DNA of 64,000 nt from Arthonia radiata (Eukaryota > Ascomycota > Arthoniomycetes > Arthoniales > Arthoniaceae): the NCBI GenBank assembly GCA_002989075.1, contig PSQN01000008.1, forward strand, positions 372,001 through 436,000. Direction: 5' to 3'. The position numbers were made by a program, and so were the translations under genes. Under the pieces are notes generated by a model that ran no database searches, was not told where the DNA came from, and saw nothing but the letters and a program-made list of their open reading frames with translations. Positions 1-10,574 of this stretch are shown piece after piece (the stretch's first letter is position 1; every line of letters begins with the position of its first letter).

Positions 1-3000
1 ACGCGTTCGGCAACGGTACGGTGTTCGTCGAGCGTTTCTTAGACAGGCCCAAACATATTGAGGTGCAGCTATTGGGTGATAACCACGGCAACGTGGTGCA
101 TCTGTACGAGCGTGACTGCAGTGTCCAGCGACGGCACCAAAAGGTCGTTGAGCTTGCGCCCGCGAAAGACTTGCCCACCGAGACTCGCGATGCTATTCTG
201 AATGATGCAGTCAAGCTCGCAAAGACTGCGCACTATAGGAACGCAGGCACTGCTGAGTTCCTGGTGGATCAGCAGAATCGCTACTATTTCATCGAAATCA
301 ATCCTCGCATTCAAGTCGAGCATACAATCACCGAAGAGATCACGGGCATCGACATTGTTGCGGCACAAATACAGATCGCAGCAGGCGCTTCGCTTGAGCA
401 GCTCGGTCTGACCCAAGACCGCATCTCGACCCGAGGCTTCGCATTCCAATGCCGTATCACCACAGAAGACCCAGCAGAGCAGTTCAAGCCTGACACTGGC
501 AAGATCGAAGTCTATCGATCAGCTGGTGGTAATGGGGTGCGTCTTGACGGTGGCAATGGATTCGCAGGTTCAATCATCACGCCTCACTACGACTCAATGC
601 TGGTAAAGTGTACCTGCAGAGGCTCGACGTACGAGATCGTGCGCAGGAAGATGCTTCGAGCATTGGTCGAGTTCAGAATTCGAGGTGTCAAGACGAACAT
701 ACCATTCCTGTTGTCGCTCCTCTCTCACCCAGTCTTTGTGGAGAGTAAGTGCTGGACAACTTTCATCGATGATACTCCAGAGCTGTTCAAATTGCTCGGT
801 AGCAAAAATAGAGCACAGAAGCTGTTGCAGTACCTTGGCGAGCTGTCAGTCAACGGGCCGCAAGTCGTTGGTCAGATCGGCGAGCCCAAGTTCAAGGGCG
901 ATATCATCATGCCTGAAATCCATGACGCTGACGGCAAACTTGTTGACACAAAGAAACCCTGCGAGAAGGGCTGGCGAAACGTACTGCTCAAAGAGGGTCC
1001 CGAAGCCTGGGCTAAAGCTGTTCGCGAGAACAAGAGCTGCCTTTTGATGGACACGACTTGGCGTGACGCTCACCAGTCCCTCCTCGCCACCCGAATGCGC
1101 ACGATCGACATGCTCAACATTGCCAAAGAGACCACCTACGCCTACAGCAATGCGTTCGCGCTCGAGTGTTGGGGTGGTGCTACTTTCGACGTCGCTATGC
1201 GCTTCCTCAACGAAGACCCCTGGGAGCGCCTTCGCAAGATGCGGCGCCTAGTACCCAACATCCCTTTCCAGTGCCTCCTTCGCGGTGCCAATGGCATGGC
1301 CTACTCATCACTGCCAGACAATGCCATTGACCAGTTCTGTGAGCAAGCTGTGAAGTGCGGCATGGACATTTTCCGTGTCTTTGACGCGCTGAACGACCCC
1401 TCGCAGTTGGAGGTCGGTATCAAGGCAGTGAAGAAGGCTGGCGGCGTCGCAGAGGGTACGATATGCTATTCCGGTGATAGTAAGTCTACAGCCTCCTGCC
1501 CTCGGTGCTAATGCTCCATGTGACCGCTTTAGCGGCATGTTTTGACGGCGTGGCTTCAAAACACCCTGCTCTGAACCCTGTCTGAACCCTCGATGTTGCT
1601 GTACAGAAGGCCGTGTGCTAATTCTCTGGCTTTTAGTGCTCAACCCGCAAAAGAAATACAATCTATACTACTACATGGACCTCGTGGGAAAAATAGTCAA
1701 CATGGGTGCTCATACACTCGGCATCAAGGACATGGCCGGTGTTCTGAAGCCGAAAGCAGCGACTATGCTCGTTGGCGCCATCCGCAAGAAGTACCCTGAT
1801 CTTGTCATTCATGTGCACACGCACGACTCTGCTGGTGCTGGTGTCGCGGCTATGGTCGCCTGTGCCCAAGCGGGTGCCGATGCCGTCGATGCCGCCACTG
1901 ATAGCATGTCCGGGATGACCTCCCAACCCTCAGTCGGAGCCATCCTTGCCTCCCTCGAGGGTACAGACCACTATCCTGGTCTATCTATGCGCAATGTTCG
2001 CGCCATTGACAGTTATTGGGCCCAAGTTCGCCTTGTGTACTCACCTTTTGAAGCAGGCCTAACAGGTCCCGATCCGGAAGTTTACGAACACGAGATTCCT
2101 GGTGGTCAACTCACGAATCTCATCTTCCAAGCATCGCAACTTGGTCTAGGCGCGCAGTGGGCGCAGACAAAGAAGGCGTATGAACAGGCCAACGACCTAC
2201 TGGGCGACATCGTCAAAGTCACACCTACCTCCAAGGTTGTGGGCGATCTTGCACAGTTTATGGTCACGAACAAGCTCGACGAGGATGGTGTGCGGGCCAA
2301 GGCGAAGGAACTCGATTTCCCTGGCTCGGTACTTGAGTTCTTGGAGGGTCTCATGGGCCAGCCGTACGGTGGATTCCCAGAACCTCTCCGCTCTGACGCG
2401 CTGAGGGAGCGGAGAAAGATGGATAAGCGACCAGGTCTATACATGGAGCCCTACGACTTCGCTGCTGCGCGCAAGAAGCTCGAGGAGAAATATGGACGCA
2501 TCACGGAAACCGATCTCGCCAGCTACGCCATGTACCCGAAGGTGTTCGAGGACTATCGCAAGTTTATCGACACGTACGGCGATTTGAGTGTACTGCCGAC
2601 TCGGTTCTTCCTGGGATCCCCCCCGCAAGGAGAAGAATTCCATATCGAGCTCGAGAAGGGCAAGATGCTCATCCTCAAGCTACTCGCGGTTGGCCCGCTG
2701 TCAGAGCAGACAGGGCAGCGTGAAGTGTTCTTTGAGATGAACGGCGAGGTCCGCGTGGTCACGATCGATGATAAGAACGCGGCGGTCGAGAACACCGCCC
2801 GTCCCAAGGTGGATGCCGGCGACTCTAGTCAAGTCGGCGCGAGCATCGCGGGTGTGGTGGTGGAGCTTCGCGTGCATGACGGCGGCGAGGTGAAGAAGGG
2901 CGATCCGGTCGCGATCATGAGCGCGATGAAGATGGAGATGACGATCAGTGCGCCGCACAGCGGGAAGGTGGCCGGGTGCAGTGTCAAAGAGGGCGACAGT

Positions 3001-3042
3001 TTGGACAGTGGGGATCTAATCTGTAAGATTGTAAAGCCCTGA
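1..3042 (+). CDS. PYC1: Pyruvate carboxylase, 5'-partial
   Basis: Biotin-dependent carboxylation of pyruvate to oxaloacetate (anaplerosis, gluconeogenesis), cytosolic in most fungi. Reading starts in frame at base 3; the first ~200 residues lie outside the window. Exons are 1-1479 and 1637-3042, with a 157-bp intron whose removal restores GDMLNPQKKYN; 960 residues are visible of a usual ~1190. Domains in order: end of the biotin carboxylase ATP-grasp (EINPRIQVEH) and its C-terminal part, carboxyltransferase starting at LLMDTTWRDAHQS, the PYC tetramerisation region, and a C-terminal biotinyl domain with AMKME (biotin-accepting Lys). The order and motifs are diagnostic, so the call is certain apart from the missing start. 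Confidence 0.97.
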
Positions 3043-4694
3043 GGATGCATGAGAGGGGCGATCGAGGATACGTAGACAAACGATGCGCGAGCCATGTATG
3101 CTGTGTGTAACGGACGATAAATCGCTTCAACGGAATTAGCCATGCAAATCGAGATCTTCGCGTTGGAGGTGGGTCTGAGGGTCGTTTACGAGGGAAGAGA
3201 GTGTGGTCCAAAGTACGAGGCTGCTCGCCTACTGACACCATACGGCACGAAGCTGAGAACAGCTTTTGCGATCAGCCTATATCATCCTCAAGGTCGTTCT
3301 AATTGCTTTCTCCATCGGGATTACTAGTTAGTCTTGAGGGATGGCTCGCTCGACAAGGCACACAGGGCTCCTCTCAACGTGTTCATGCCAAGAAGTGCCG
3401 CGCGGGAACCTTCCTTCACTTCTTCTCACGCGTATTGTTGTGGCTGTCATCATAGACTCCTCAGAGCTCTGTACTGTATCGTCGTGATCAACAACACCGA
3501 ATGCGAAGGGGTTGGAATTCGACCTTGCGAACAATCCAAGACTACAAGAGCTCCTACTGACTGACTGGCCGTCGATTCCTTCATGAGTCCGCGGAGGTCC
3601 TTGAGAATTCAACGTATACATACTTGCCCCGCGGGCACTCATAAAGGTATTACGCTAAAGCCACACAGCTTTTGAGGGTGGTTTTCCCAGGTCATCGGCA
3701 GTCCCGCAAACGTATGGGAAGAGTCTGCGCACGAGACGGGAGAGCGTGCACTTTCCGTTTCAACCTGCCACGCCGCCCATGCGACATCCACGACGCTCGC
3801 AGAAGTAGTCAGTGTTGCGTGTTTGCTCCATCCTCTCGCCAAAAGCCTACACGAAACGCAGACTGGCGAGCTGTTTTGGCCTGCGCACAATGGGGCCGAT
3901 GTCTCATGAGGCAGCCGTTCCGCGACAACCATGTTCACAACTCGTGCACACGCTTTGTTGTTCCTCCGCTGATCGAACAAGTGTGAATGCTTTATCATAA
4001 GACACGTTCAGGCACGACGAGGCCCGGTGAGGCCCGGTAAGGCACGGTGAGACAAAGCCACGTGTTCTTCGACGCGTTTGATATGTACCGCTTTCAGGTT
4101 TGCCATCATTGCTGGCAAGGAGATCCCTGCACAGCCGTCGCCAGCTGTTGTTTCGTACCTGTGTAGGTGTTGAGAATCCATCAGCGAGGGTTTTCCCGCT
4201 ATGCGTCGAAGGCTGTTCGTTGTGGATGTTTTGGTCGAGGAGAAGTCTGTTCACTCTTCCACTTTTCCTTAGTGCCAGATGGAACTGACTGTTGAACACG
4301 TCTCAAGATCTAGGCCGCTGTGACCATCAGTACGTGTGTTTAGTCAACTGAGTTTCGAGCTGAATGCGCAGAGATGCAAGTTTCACGTCGAGCAGAACGC
4401 TCTGGCAGGATCACTGATCTGTCAGCGCTTTCAAGTCAGATGTCGCTAGCTTGTAGCCACGTCACATTGCAGCTCACTATCTCGCTCTGAGCATATATGA
4501 GACTTTGGTTGCGTCGATACTGTGAAAAACACAGAAAGTATCAACATCTTGTGTCAACACCTAAAGACTTAGGCAAGACTCGAGCTAGGACCGCTGACTA
4601 ACTCGTCAGCTCTACTCAGTGAGAAGCTAGAGAAACATACAGCTTTCAGCGACGAGCTACTGACCATCATCACCCATAGCAATAGTCGTCGCGG
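3043..4694. other. Intergenic, no gene seen
   Basis: No open frame here has codon use, motifs or splice structure that I can support. It contains a short 10-bp tandem repeat at 4010-4049 and presumably the promoter of the App1-like gene. Confidence 0.6.
4010..4049. repeat. 10-bp tandem repeat, four copies
   Basis: Four back-to-back decamers: aggcacgacg, aggcccggtg, aggcccggta and aggcacggtg. They differ by a few bases, so this is a small degenerate minisatellite. It lies about 650 bp upstream of the App1-like start codon. Confidence 0.8.
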
Positions 4695-6059
4695 ATGGGT
4701 GCAGGCATAGGGCGCAGAGTCGCGCTCGCTAACCGCCAACGGAAAGTCGATGATACAGATCTTCTTCCCGGCCAGGACAAAGAGGACGAGAAAGACAGCG
4801 CTGACCACAAGAAAGACATTGTGTTGTTCGATGGTATCGCCGAAAGACAACAGAATGGCTCCCGAATTACTTTGAAATACTCTCACGGCATACAAGCTCT
4901 CGGCGCAGCATTTGACGAGGAATCAAAAATATCGAGCATGTCTCTGAAGTTCTGCATCAGTCAACTGGTTCGTTTCTGCGGCGTCAGTAATATCAGCGGG
5001 CATCGTCAAGCGGTTGAAGACTGCATAGCAGTGCGCCTCAAGCATTTTCAAATGGCCGCTATTCAGGGTCACCCGATCGCCGTGCGTCTCCACACACCTG
5101 TCACCAAATGGGTGCCGGGCTTCGAGCACAAGACTCTTGAGATGGGAAAAACAGACAAGAACGGGCTCGCACGCAAGATCCTTCCAGTAGACAGCGTCAC
5201 TTCCGACACGTGCCGGCTTGAGCCCACAGGTGACTTTGCGGACCACACTAACGCAGAAATCAAGATCACCAACAAAAGTGGTTGGCTCGTGATCTCGGAC
5301 ATCGACGACACCATCAAGCATACTATGACCGAGGAAAAGTACGGCGCGCTTAAGACTACGTTCATGGACGACCCCAAGCCTATTGAGGGCATGGTCCAGC
5401 TTTACAAACGCATGCAGGGCTGCTTTGGACGCCCACCGGTCGTCTACGTCTCGGCAAGCCCCTACAATGTCTACAGTTTTCTCCATCAGTTCCGTGTGCA
5501 TTATCGCTTTCCCATTGGGGCATGGCGCTTACGCCCTACAAGCTGGCACAACCCGATCGACTTCTTACACGAAATTGGTACCAATTGTTTCGATTTCAAG
5601 AGGGCGCAAATCCTAGAGCTGCATAAGACCTGGCCGGAGAAGAACGTCATCTGTGTCGGCGACTCCACGCAGGCTGACCCGGAGGTCTACGGCGACTTGG
5701 CCAGGAAAACGGTCAAGGAGGGTGGTGTCCCGTGGATCCATGTCATCATGATCAGACGCGTACGCAACGTGTTCGTCCCAGGTTCGAAGATGACCGAAAA
5801 GACCCGTAACCTGGACAAGCGGTTCGAGGATGCTTTCAAGGACCTGCCGCACGGTACGCAGTACATCTTGTTCGACACCGCGGACGAGGCCTATCAGAAG
5901 TTACAGGATTATCAGAGGCACCACATGAAGGCGACGAGCATCTTGCATCCGCGGGTTAAATTTCCTGGTCTGCGTCGTAAGCCTGGCGGACGTGAAGAGC
6001 GGGAGCCTCTGAATGCGCCGCATGCGGTCCCTGCTACCTTTGCTGCGCCAGCCGCTTGA
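4695..6059 (+). CDS. App1-like phosphatidate phosphatase (DUF2183)
   Basis: A 454-residue, intronless member of the DUF2183/App1 family. Yeast App1 is a Mg-dependent phosphatidate phosphatase making diacylglycerol at cortical actin patches and endocytic membranes. The HAD-like catalytic core starts at residues ~197-210 (WLVISDIDDTIKHT), giving the family DxDDT box. Downstream, VVYVSASPYNVY, PIGAWRLRP and NVICVGDSTQADPEVY match the later conserved blocks. The N-terminal ~190 residues carry the usual weakly conserved beta-rich region (IVLFDGIAERQ onward). The first ATG of the frame is used. It lacks the long proline-rich tail of yeast App1, so actin-patch recruitment is inference; the enzymatic family is well supported. 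Confidence 0.85.
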   Translation: MGAGIGRRVALANRQRKVDDTDLLPGQDKEDEKDSADHKKDIVLFDGIAERQQNGSRITLKYSHGIQALGAAFDEESKISSMSLKFCISQLVRFCGVSNISGHRQAVEDCIAVRLKHFQMAAIQGHPIAVRLHTPVTKWVPGFEHKTLEMGKTDKNGLARKILPVDSVTSDTCRLEPTGDFADHTNAEIKITNKSGWLVISDIDDTIKHTMTEEKYGALKTTFMDDPKPIEGMVQLYKRMQGCFGRPPVVYVSASPYNVYSFLHQFRVHYRFPIGAWRLRPTSWHNPIDFLHEIGTNCFDFKRAQILELHKTWPEKNVICVGDSTQADPEVYGDLARKTVKEGGVPWIHVIMIRRVRNVFVPGSKMTEKTRNLDKRFEDAFKDLPHGTQYILFDTADEAYQKLQDYQRHHMKATSILHPRVKFPGLRRKPGGREEREPLNAPHAVPATFAAPAA

Positions 6060-9000
6060 CGAGTGAGTGGCCAGCCACGGCAAAACACCGTGGCCTGCAC
6101 GGTCGCGATTGCGCAGTCTCAGTACTATACACTACGCCTGCAATACATGCAAAATCGCCTATCACCGCGGGACCGGTGCTACGGCCTTCGTTGTTCGGGT
6201 TTGAGTAATGCTTTGATTTCTGGTACCATCAATCTCAGTCACAGGTAAGATCGATGAAGTGATGGCGGGAATGGAGGCAACTTCGCTGTTAGTTCATGGC
6301 TGTGGCCGCAGCAGAAACTTGTTCTGACGTTCGGAGGCTTGCAGACTGGGTGAGGGCGGGCAAAGCATGGCGATTTGCGGCATGCGTGCGGACGTCAGGT
6401 GTAGGCTCGAGAAGTGACTAGATCCAGTCAGATTAGGCTGATGAGAGAATGCAGAGGCAGGTGGCTTAAGCCAGAGGTGTTTTCGAGAACGAAGCTGCCA
6501 GTAGACTGATCGACGCTACGGGAGGTACTTCGCACGTCAGACTCAAAGATTGCCAATCCATCAATACAGATCAATGATGTCCAGGTGGAACCTATGAAAT
6601 CAATTTTCAGTTGTTCGAGCTTCGCAAACGGCTAAGTACTAATTCACTAAATGGACATGTCACAGCTTTCACAACATACTTGGCCCAATTATGGCCAGCG
6701 TGAATTCATGCCTGGGGGCTTTGTTTTGCATGATGAACTCAGCTGCGAGCTAAGACCGCGCAAAGAACGCATTCTCTCAGCCTTTTGCGTCATGCTTGCT
6801 GCAAATGCAAACAATGTTGCTCTGCCGCTGTATGATGCACATCACGTTCAGGGCTAGCTAGAAGTTTGACTGGGAATCTTGAACGATAGACCATGGATGC
6901 TTGTCTTCATCTGGAAATGATGACCAGTCCCACAATAGCAATATCAACGCAACTCTCACTCGGACATGGGTTGAAGAAGCCAATACCAGACTTTTGTCAC
7001 AAAAAAGCCTAGCGAGCGTTGGGCTGCGGTGAAGCTCCTTCCCGCAATGGAAGCATTCAAGGCGCTTCTAGCCCACATCCAAGCACGAGCAGCCAACCCT
7101 GACATCAGCAGCCAGCTCACGTAAGAGAAAGCCACCGTGCTCCTCCTATTGGTGGCCACAGTCCTCTAAAGGAGACTCGTGCAGGCGGTGTGGAGCACAA
7201 GGCGGATCTTTGGGACACGTCTCGGTGCCACATGCCTGAGAATGTATATGATTGTTCTGAAATCGCCTGGTTGATCATCACGGCAGAAGGTGAGGAAATG
7301 TTCAAACACTTCTGGCTTGTTCGTGTTTACTGCCCTCGCGTGCCCAGGACTGGGGCAGCTGAACTGGATGTGGTTCAAGAAGACCAGCACGTTTTCAGGC
7401 TTCTGCAACTTCGACAAAGTACTCCATGCTGAGCAGTTATGACCCTGACATAGAACACCGGGGTCTGCACCTTCCGACGGTCTTTGTCCTGGTTGTGCTG
7501 CCGCGGGTGACTATCAGATCAAGACCGATTGCAATGAAAGGGCCTGTCGATTACGATAGACGGCGTCGGCGCCAATTTCAAAGTGCTCTTCGTTCCCTTT
7601 CCAGTAAAATACCCAAACCCTGATGGAACCAAGACAGACAAAGCACCGACGTGACGGACGCAAAGCCAATGCACCTGTATCTCGGGTTGCAATGGGGGTG
7701 ACGATACGAATTGCACAATGCAATGCTACTTTCTGTCAAAATTATAGATACAACAGTGGTCAAGTGCGTTGCATCGGAATCTGCTGTTACTAGTTGCCAT
7801 GGCTTTGAAGAAGGGCACAATATTTAGGCAGACACGCTCGAGAATGTCGAAAACTTGCAAAGAATAGGTCAGTGTATTGCTTTGCGTGCCGGCGAACTGA
7901 TAGTGGGCAATTAGTTCCAGGTCCGATATAGTAGTTCTCTGTCAAATCATTGGAACCCACAGCTGGCTCAGACCGGAATGGAGCTCTCTTGTTCTGATCA
8001 CCTGGGGCTACCGCAAGGATGTGCGTGTGTGTATGAGATACGCTTCATTTGCAACCATCAACAGATACCTGAGAAATTGTCTCATTGACAATGCCAGAAT
8101 CTTCTGCGGGCCCATAACAGCGTAATGAGACCTGCGTCGGCAGGATCTCATGGCGGCATGACGACCGGTCCTATGAGAACGGTAATATCGGTGCCGAGAA
8201 GCCCAACGAACGGTGTTGAGCCCTCGCGAGCAGCTTGACGGCACAGGTTTAAAAGCAGCGCGTCCCGAAGAGCAAGCGGACCCCTCTGTGAAAGTCTCCA
8301 GCGAGAAGACATTGGTAGTGCTGTGCGTGAGAGCTCGGTGGGTTAATCAGGCGTTTGGCAATGCTCGTTCGCTTGTTTCTTGTGCCAACCATGGTGGAGG
8401 GTACCGCATACACGTTCGAATCCGGTTGGAAAGGTCGGTTTTCCCTATTCTAATGCACGGTCCGGAGAGACGGGCAGAGTCAAACGCGACATGCTTGACG
8501 CGCAAATCTCATACAAGGCGATGGTCGCGTCGAGTGCGAGTGCAGTATGCTGAGACGGGGCAGAGCTGGATATCAGTGGATATTGTAGGAAGGGCACGCC
8601 CTGCGCAGCGCTACGCACGTCGATAGGACGGCAGCATTCTATCAACGCTTCGCTAGAATTGAAATGCGATCTGATACCATGTTCAAACATGCGTAATCGA
8701 GCAGGGGTATTCACCCGCCCAGCACCGAGATCAGCCGTGGTTTTACTTTGCGTTCTTGCGCCGAACAGCGACAACGTCGTTCTCCAAATTTGCAGATTTG
8801 TCAACGGCTTGCATGCTAGGGTGTTGTTACAGGCACCGCGTGTTGAGCCAACTGGCAGACGAATGTACATTTACTGAGGTGGAAAGGAAACGGGGTCGGA
8901 TGATTAGGGAGAATAAGCAAGTGAGATTGAAGACGCGTGGTCGATCGGAGGAATCTTGGCACTGTGACGTCAACTATCCATCGCGTCGCTCGGCCAAAGC

Positions 9001-9344
9001 ATCTCGTCCTCAACCATACGCCGACGGGAAAGCAATCTGGCCTTCACTATCCCAAGCGTGACCGCTGTACATTCTTATTGTTCCCGTAGTCAGACTACCT
9101 TCCATTCGAGCAAACGCTTTCGTGTCCGCAGCACGGTTATCCCGACGTTGGCTCAGATCTAACACGCAAGAGCTGCTGCAAAATGGCCGTATAAGCGGCG
9201 GAAGCTTCGGAAGAGCCGTCGCAGTCTCATTCGACCATCATTCAAAACCCTCCGAGCTTCATAAAAATTCATACCTGATATCCAGCAATTGCATACCTCC
9301 CGCGGAGAGGATTCTATACCTCACTGGCGTCAGCAACGCCCGAC
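6060..9344. other. 3.3-kb gene-poor region
   Basis: Only short frames without recognisable domains or consistent splice signals occur on either strand. No RNA gene, transposon end or tandem repeat is obvious. A palindromic TGACGTCA lies at 8965-8972, about 370 bp before the next gene. A GTTCGAATCC string near 8414 looks like a tRNA B box but has no supporting cloverleaf. Confidence 0.55.
8965..8972. promoter_or_regulatory. CRE-like palindrome TGACGTCA
   Basis: A perfect 8-bp ATF/CREB-type palindrome, about 370 bp upstream of the membrane protein at 9345. Fungal bZIP factors such as AtfA bind this sequence. Function here is inferred from sequence only, and an 8-mer can occur by chance. Confidence 0.35.
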
Positions 9345-10574
9345 ATGTCTTCACAAGCCGACGAGATGAGGCGAACCGCAGCTTCCCCTGCATCACCCGC
9401 AACTGCCTCCTTCCAAGACGCAAGATCGGAACCCGAAGATAACGGCGGCAATACACCACAAGCTCCATCGCAAGCCGAAACCTCGGGGCGCACAGAAAGA
9501 GCATCACACATCAAAGACACACCTCAGGGGCTTGCGCAGCTCAACTCTGTAGATCAGCCAAGTCCCCAACAGCAGCGGCATGATAGTGTCAATAATGACC
9601 TCGAAAGAGATACACACGTAAGAGATGACACGCCGCAATCCTCCGACTCCTCGAGCATCTCCAACCTCAAACCACCGGACGACCCTGCGAACCCAAACGA
9701 CCCTCACTCTCACGTTCCCACCCTTGAAGGTCTCTCCGAAGACATGTCTCGCCCACCACCGCTCAACTACACTTTACGCACCCGCAAACTCGCCATCACC
9801 ATCTTCTGGTCGCTGATCCTCGTCGACTCGATCGGCGTGCCACTCATCCTCTACTTCTGTCTCCACTACCTCACGTCGCTCTCGCCCAATGCCGTGTTCT
9901 CGATTTCCACAGGATGCCTTGGTGGCATTTCAATTGCTGAGTACGGGCTGCGCTTCTGGCGGCTATGGAAGAAAGGATCAACATGTAGGGTGATTGGAGC
10001 GCACAGATGGTACCTTGACTGGTTCCACTGGAACTTCAGCATCGCCTGGGTCTTCATCATGGTCGAGCTCATCGTTGGTACGATTCCGGATAACCCGCCA
10101 ATCAGACTGCTGGCTATGCCGGTCGCCAGCATGCTGTTCTGGTTTTCCTTCGAGCTGCTTGTGATCGATGCCTATCGGTATCTCAACATCTCCGCGCCGT
10201 TTCGAATATCGAGTGTGCCAAAGGGCGCGCCCATGCGACCAGCGATTTACAGCATCATCGAGGATGTGTGCGCAGTTGACGGGAGCGGTGGGACTGAATT
10301 CAGGAAGAGGCTGAATGCACGATTTGTCGCCAGTCACTACTTTCGGCAGATGCTACATCGATTGACGATCTTTTGGGCGGTCGGAAGTCTAGCGAACGCG
10401 ATCACGACGACGGCATTGGTGTTTGCGCTGCACGATGGAGAGATTGCCTACTGCATTGGATGGGCCTTGCCTTTTGTGTGGGCTGGCTTCATGACGCCGC
10501 CGACGTTTTGGTATGTGTCTAGGTGTCTGAGGAGGGAGTATGCGAGGTGGCCAGAGCACACGGGGAGCGTGTGA
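9345..10574 (+). CDS. Fungal multi-pass membrane protein, unknown function
   Basis: 409 residues from a single exon. The first ~140 residues are polar, rich in Ser, Pro, Gln and Asp, and probably disordered and cytosolic. After residue ~140 there are about six hydrophobic segments, starting at LAITIFWSLILVDSIG and ending around GWALPFVWAGFMTPPTFWY, separated by short basic loops. A conserved-looking loop (YLDWFHWNF) precedes the third segment. The pattern fits a family of uncharacterised integral membrane proteins common in Pezizomycotina; I recognise no transporter or enzyme motif. The start is the first ATG in the frame, with stop-rich sequence upstream. Confidence 0.75.
   Translation: MSSQADEMRRTAASPASPATASFQDARSEPEDNGGNTPQAPSQAETSGRTERASHIKDTPQGLAQLNSVDQPSPQQQRHDSVNNDLERDTHVRDDTPQSSDSSSISNLKPPDDPANPNDPHSHVPTLEGLSEDMSRPPPLNYTLRTRKLAITIFWSLILVDSIGVPLILYFCLHYLTSLSPNAVFSISTGCLGGISIAEYGLRFWRLWKKGSTCRVIGAHRWYLDWFHWNFSIAWVFIMVELIVGTIPDNPPIRLLAMPVASMLFWFSFELLVIDAYRYLNISAPFRISSVPKGAPMRPAIYSIIEDVCAVDGSGGTEFRKRLNARFVASHYFRQMLHRLTIFWAVGSLANAITTTALVFALHDGEIAYCIGWALPFVWAGFMTPPTFWYVSRCLRREYARWPEHTGSV

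Noticed and set aside
8405-8440. GTTCGAATCC, a tRNA B-box-like string
   Set aside because: The flanking bases do not form a T stem, and no A box or acceptor stem is found at the right distance.
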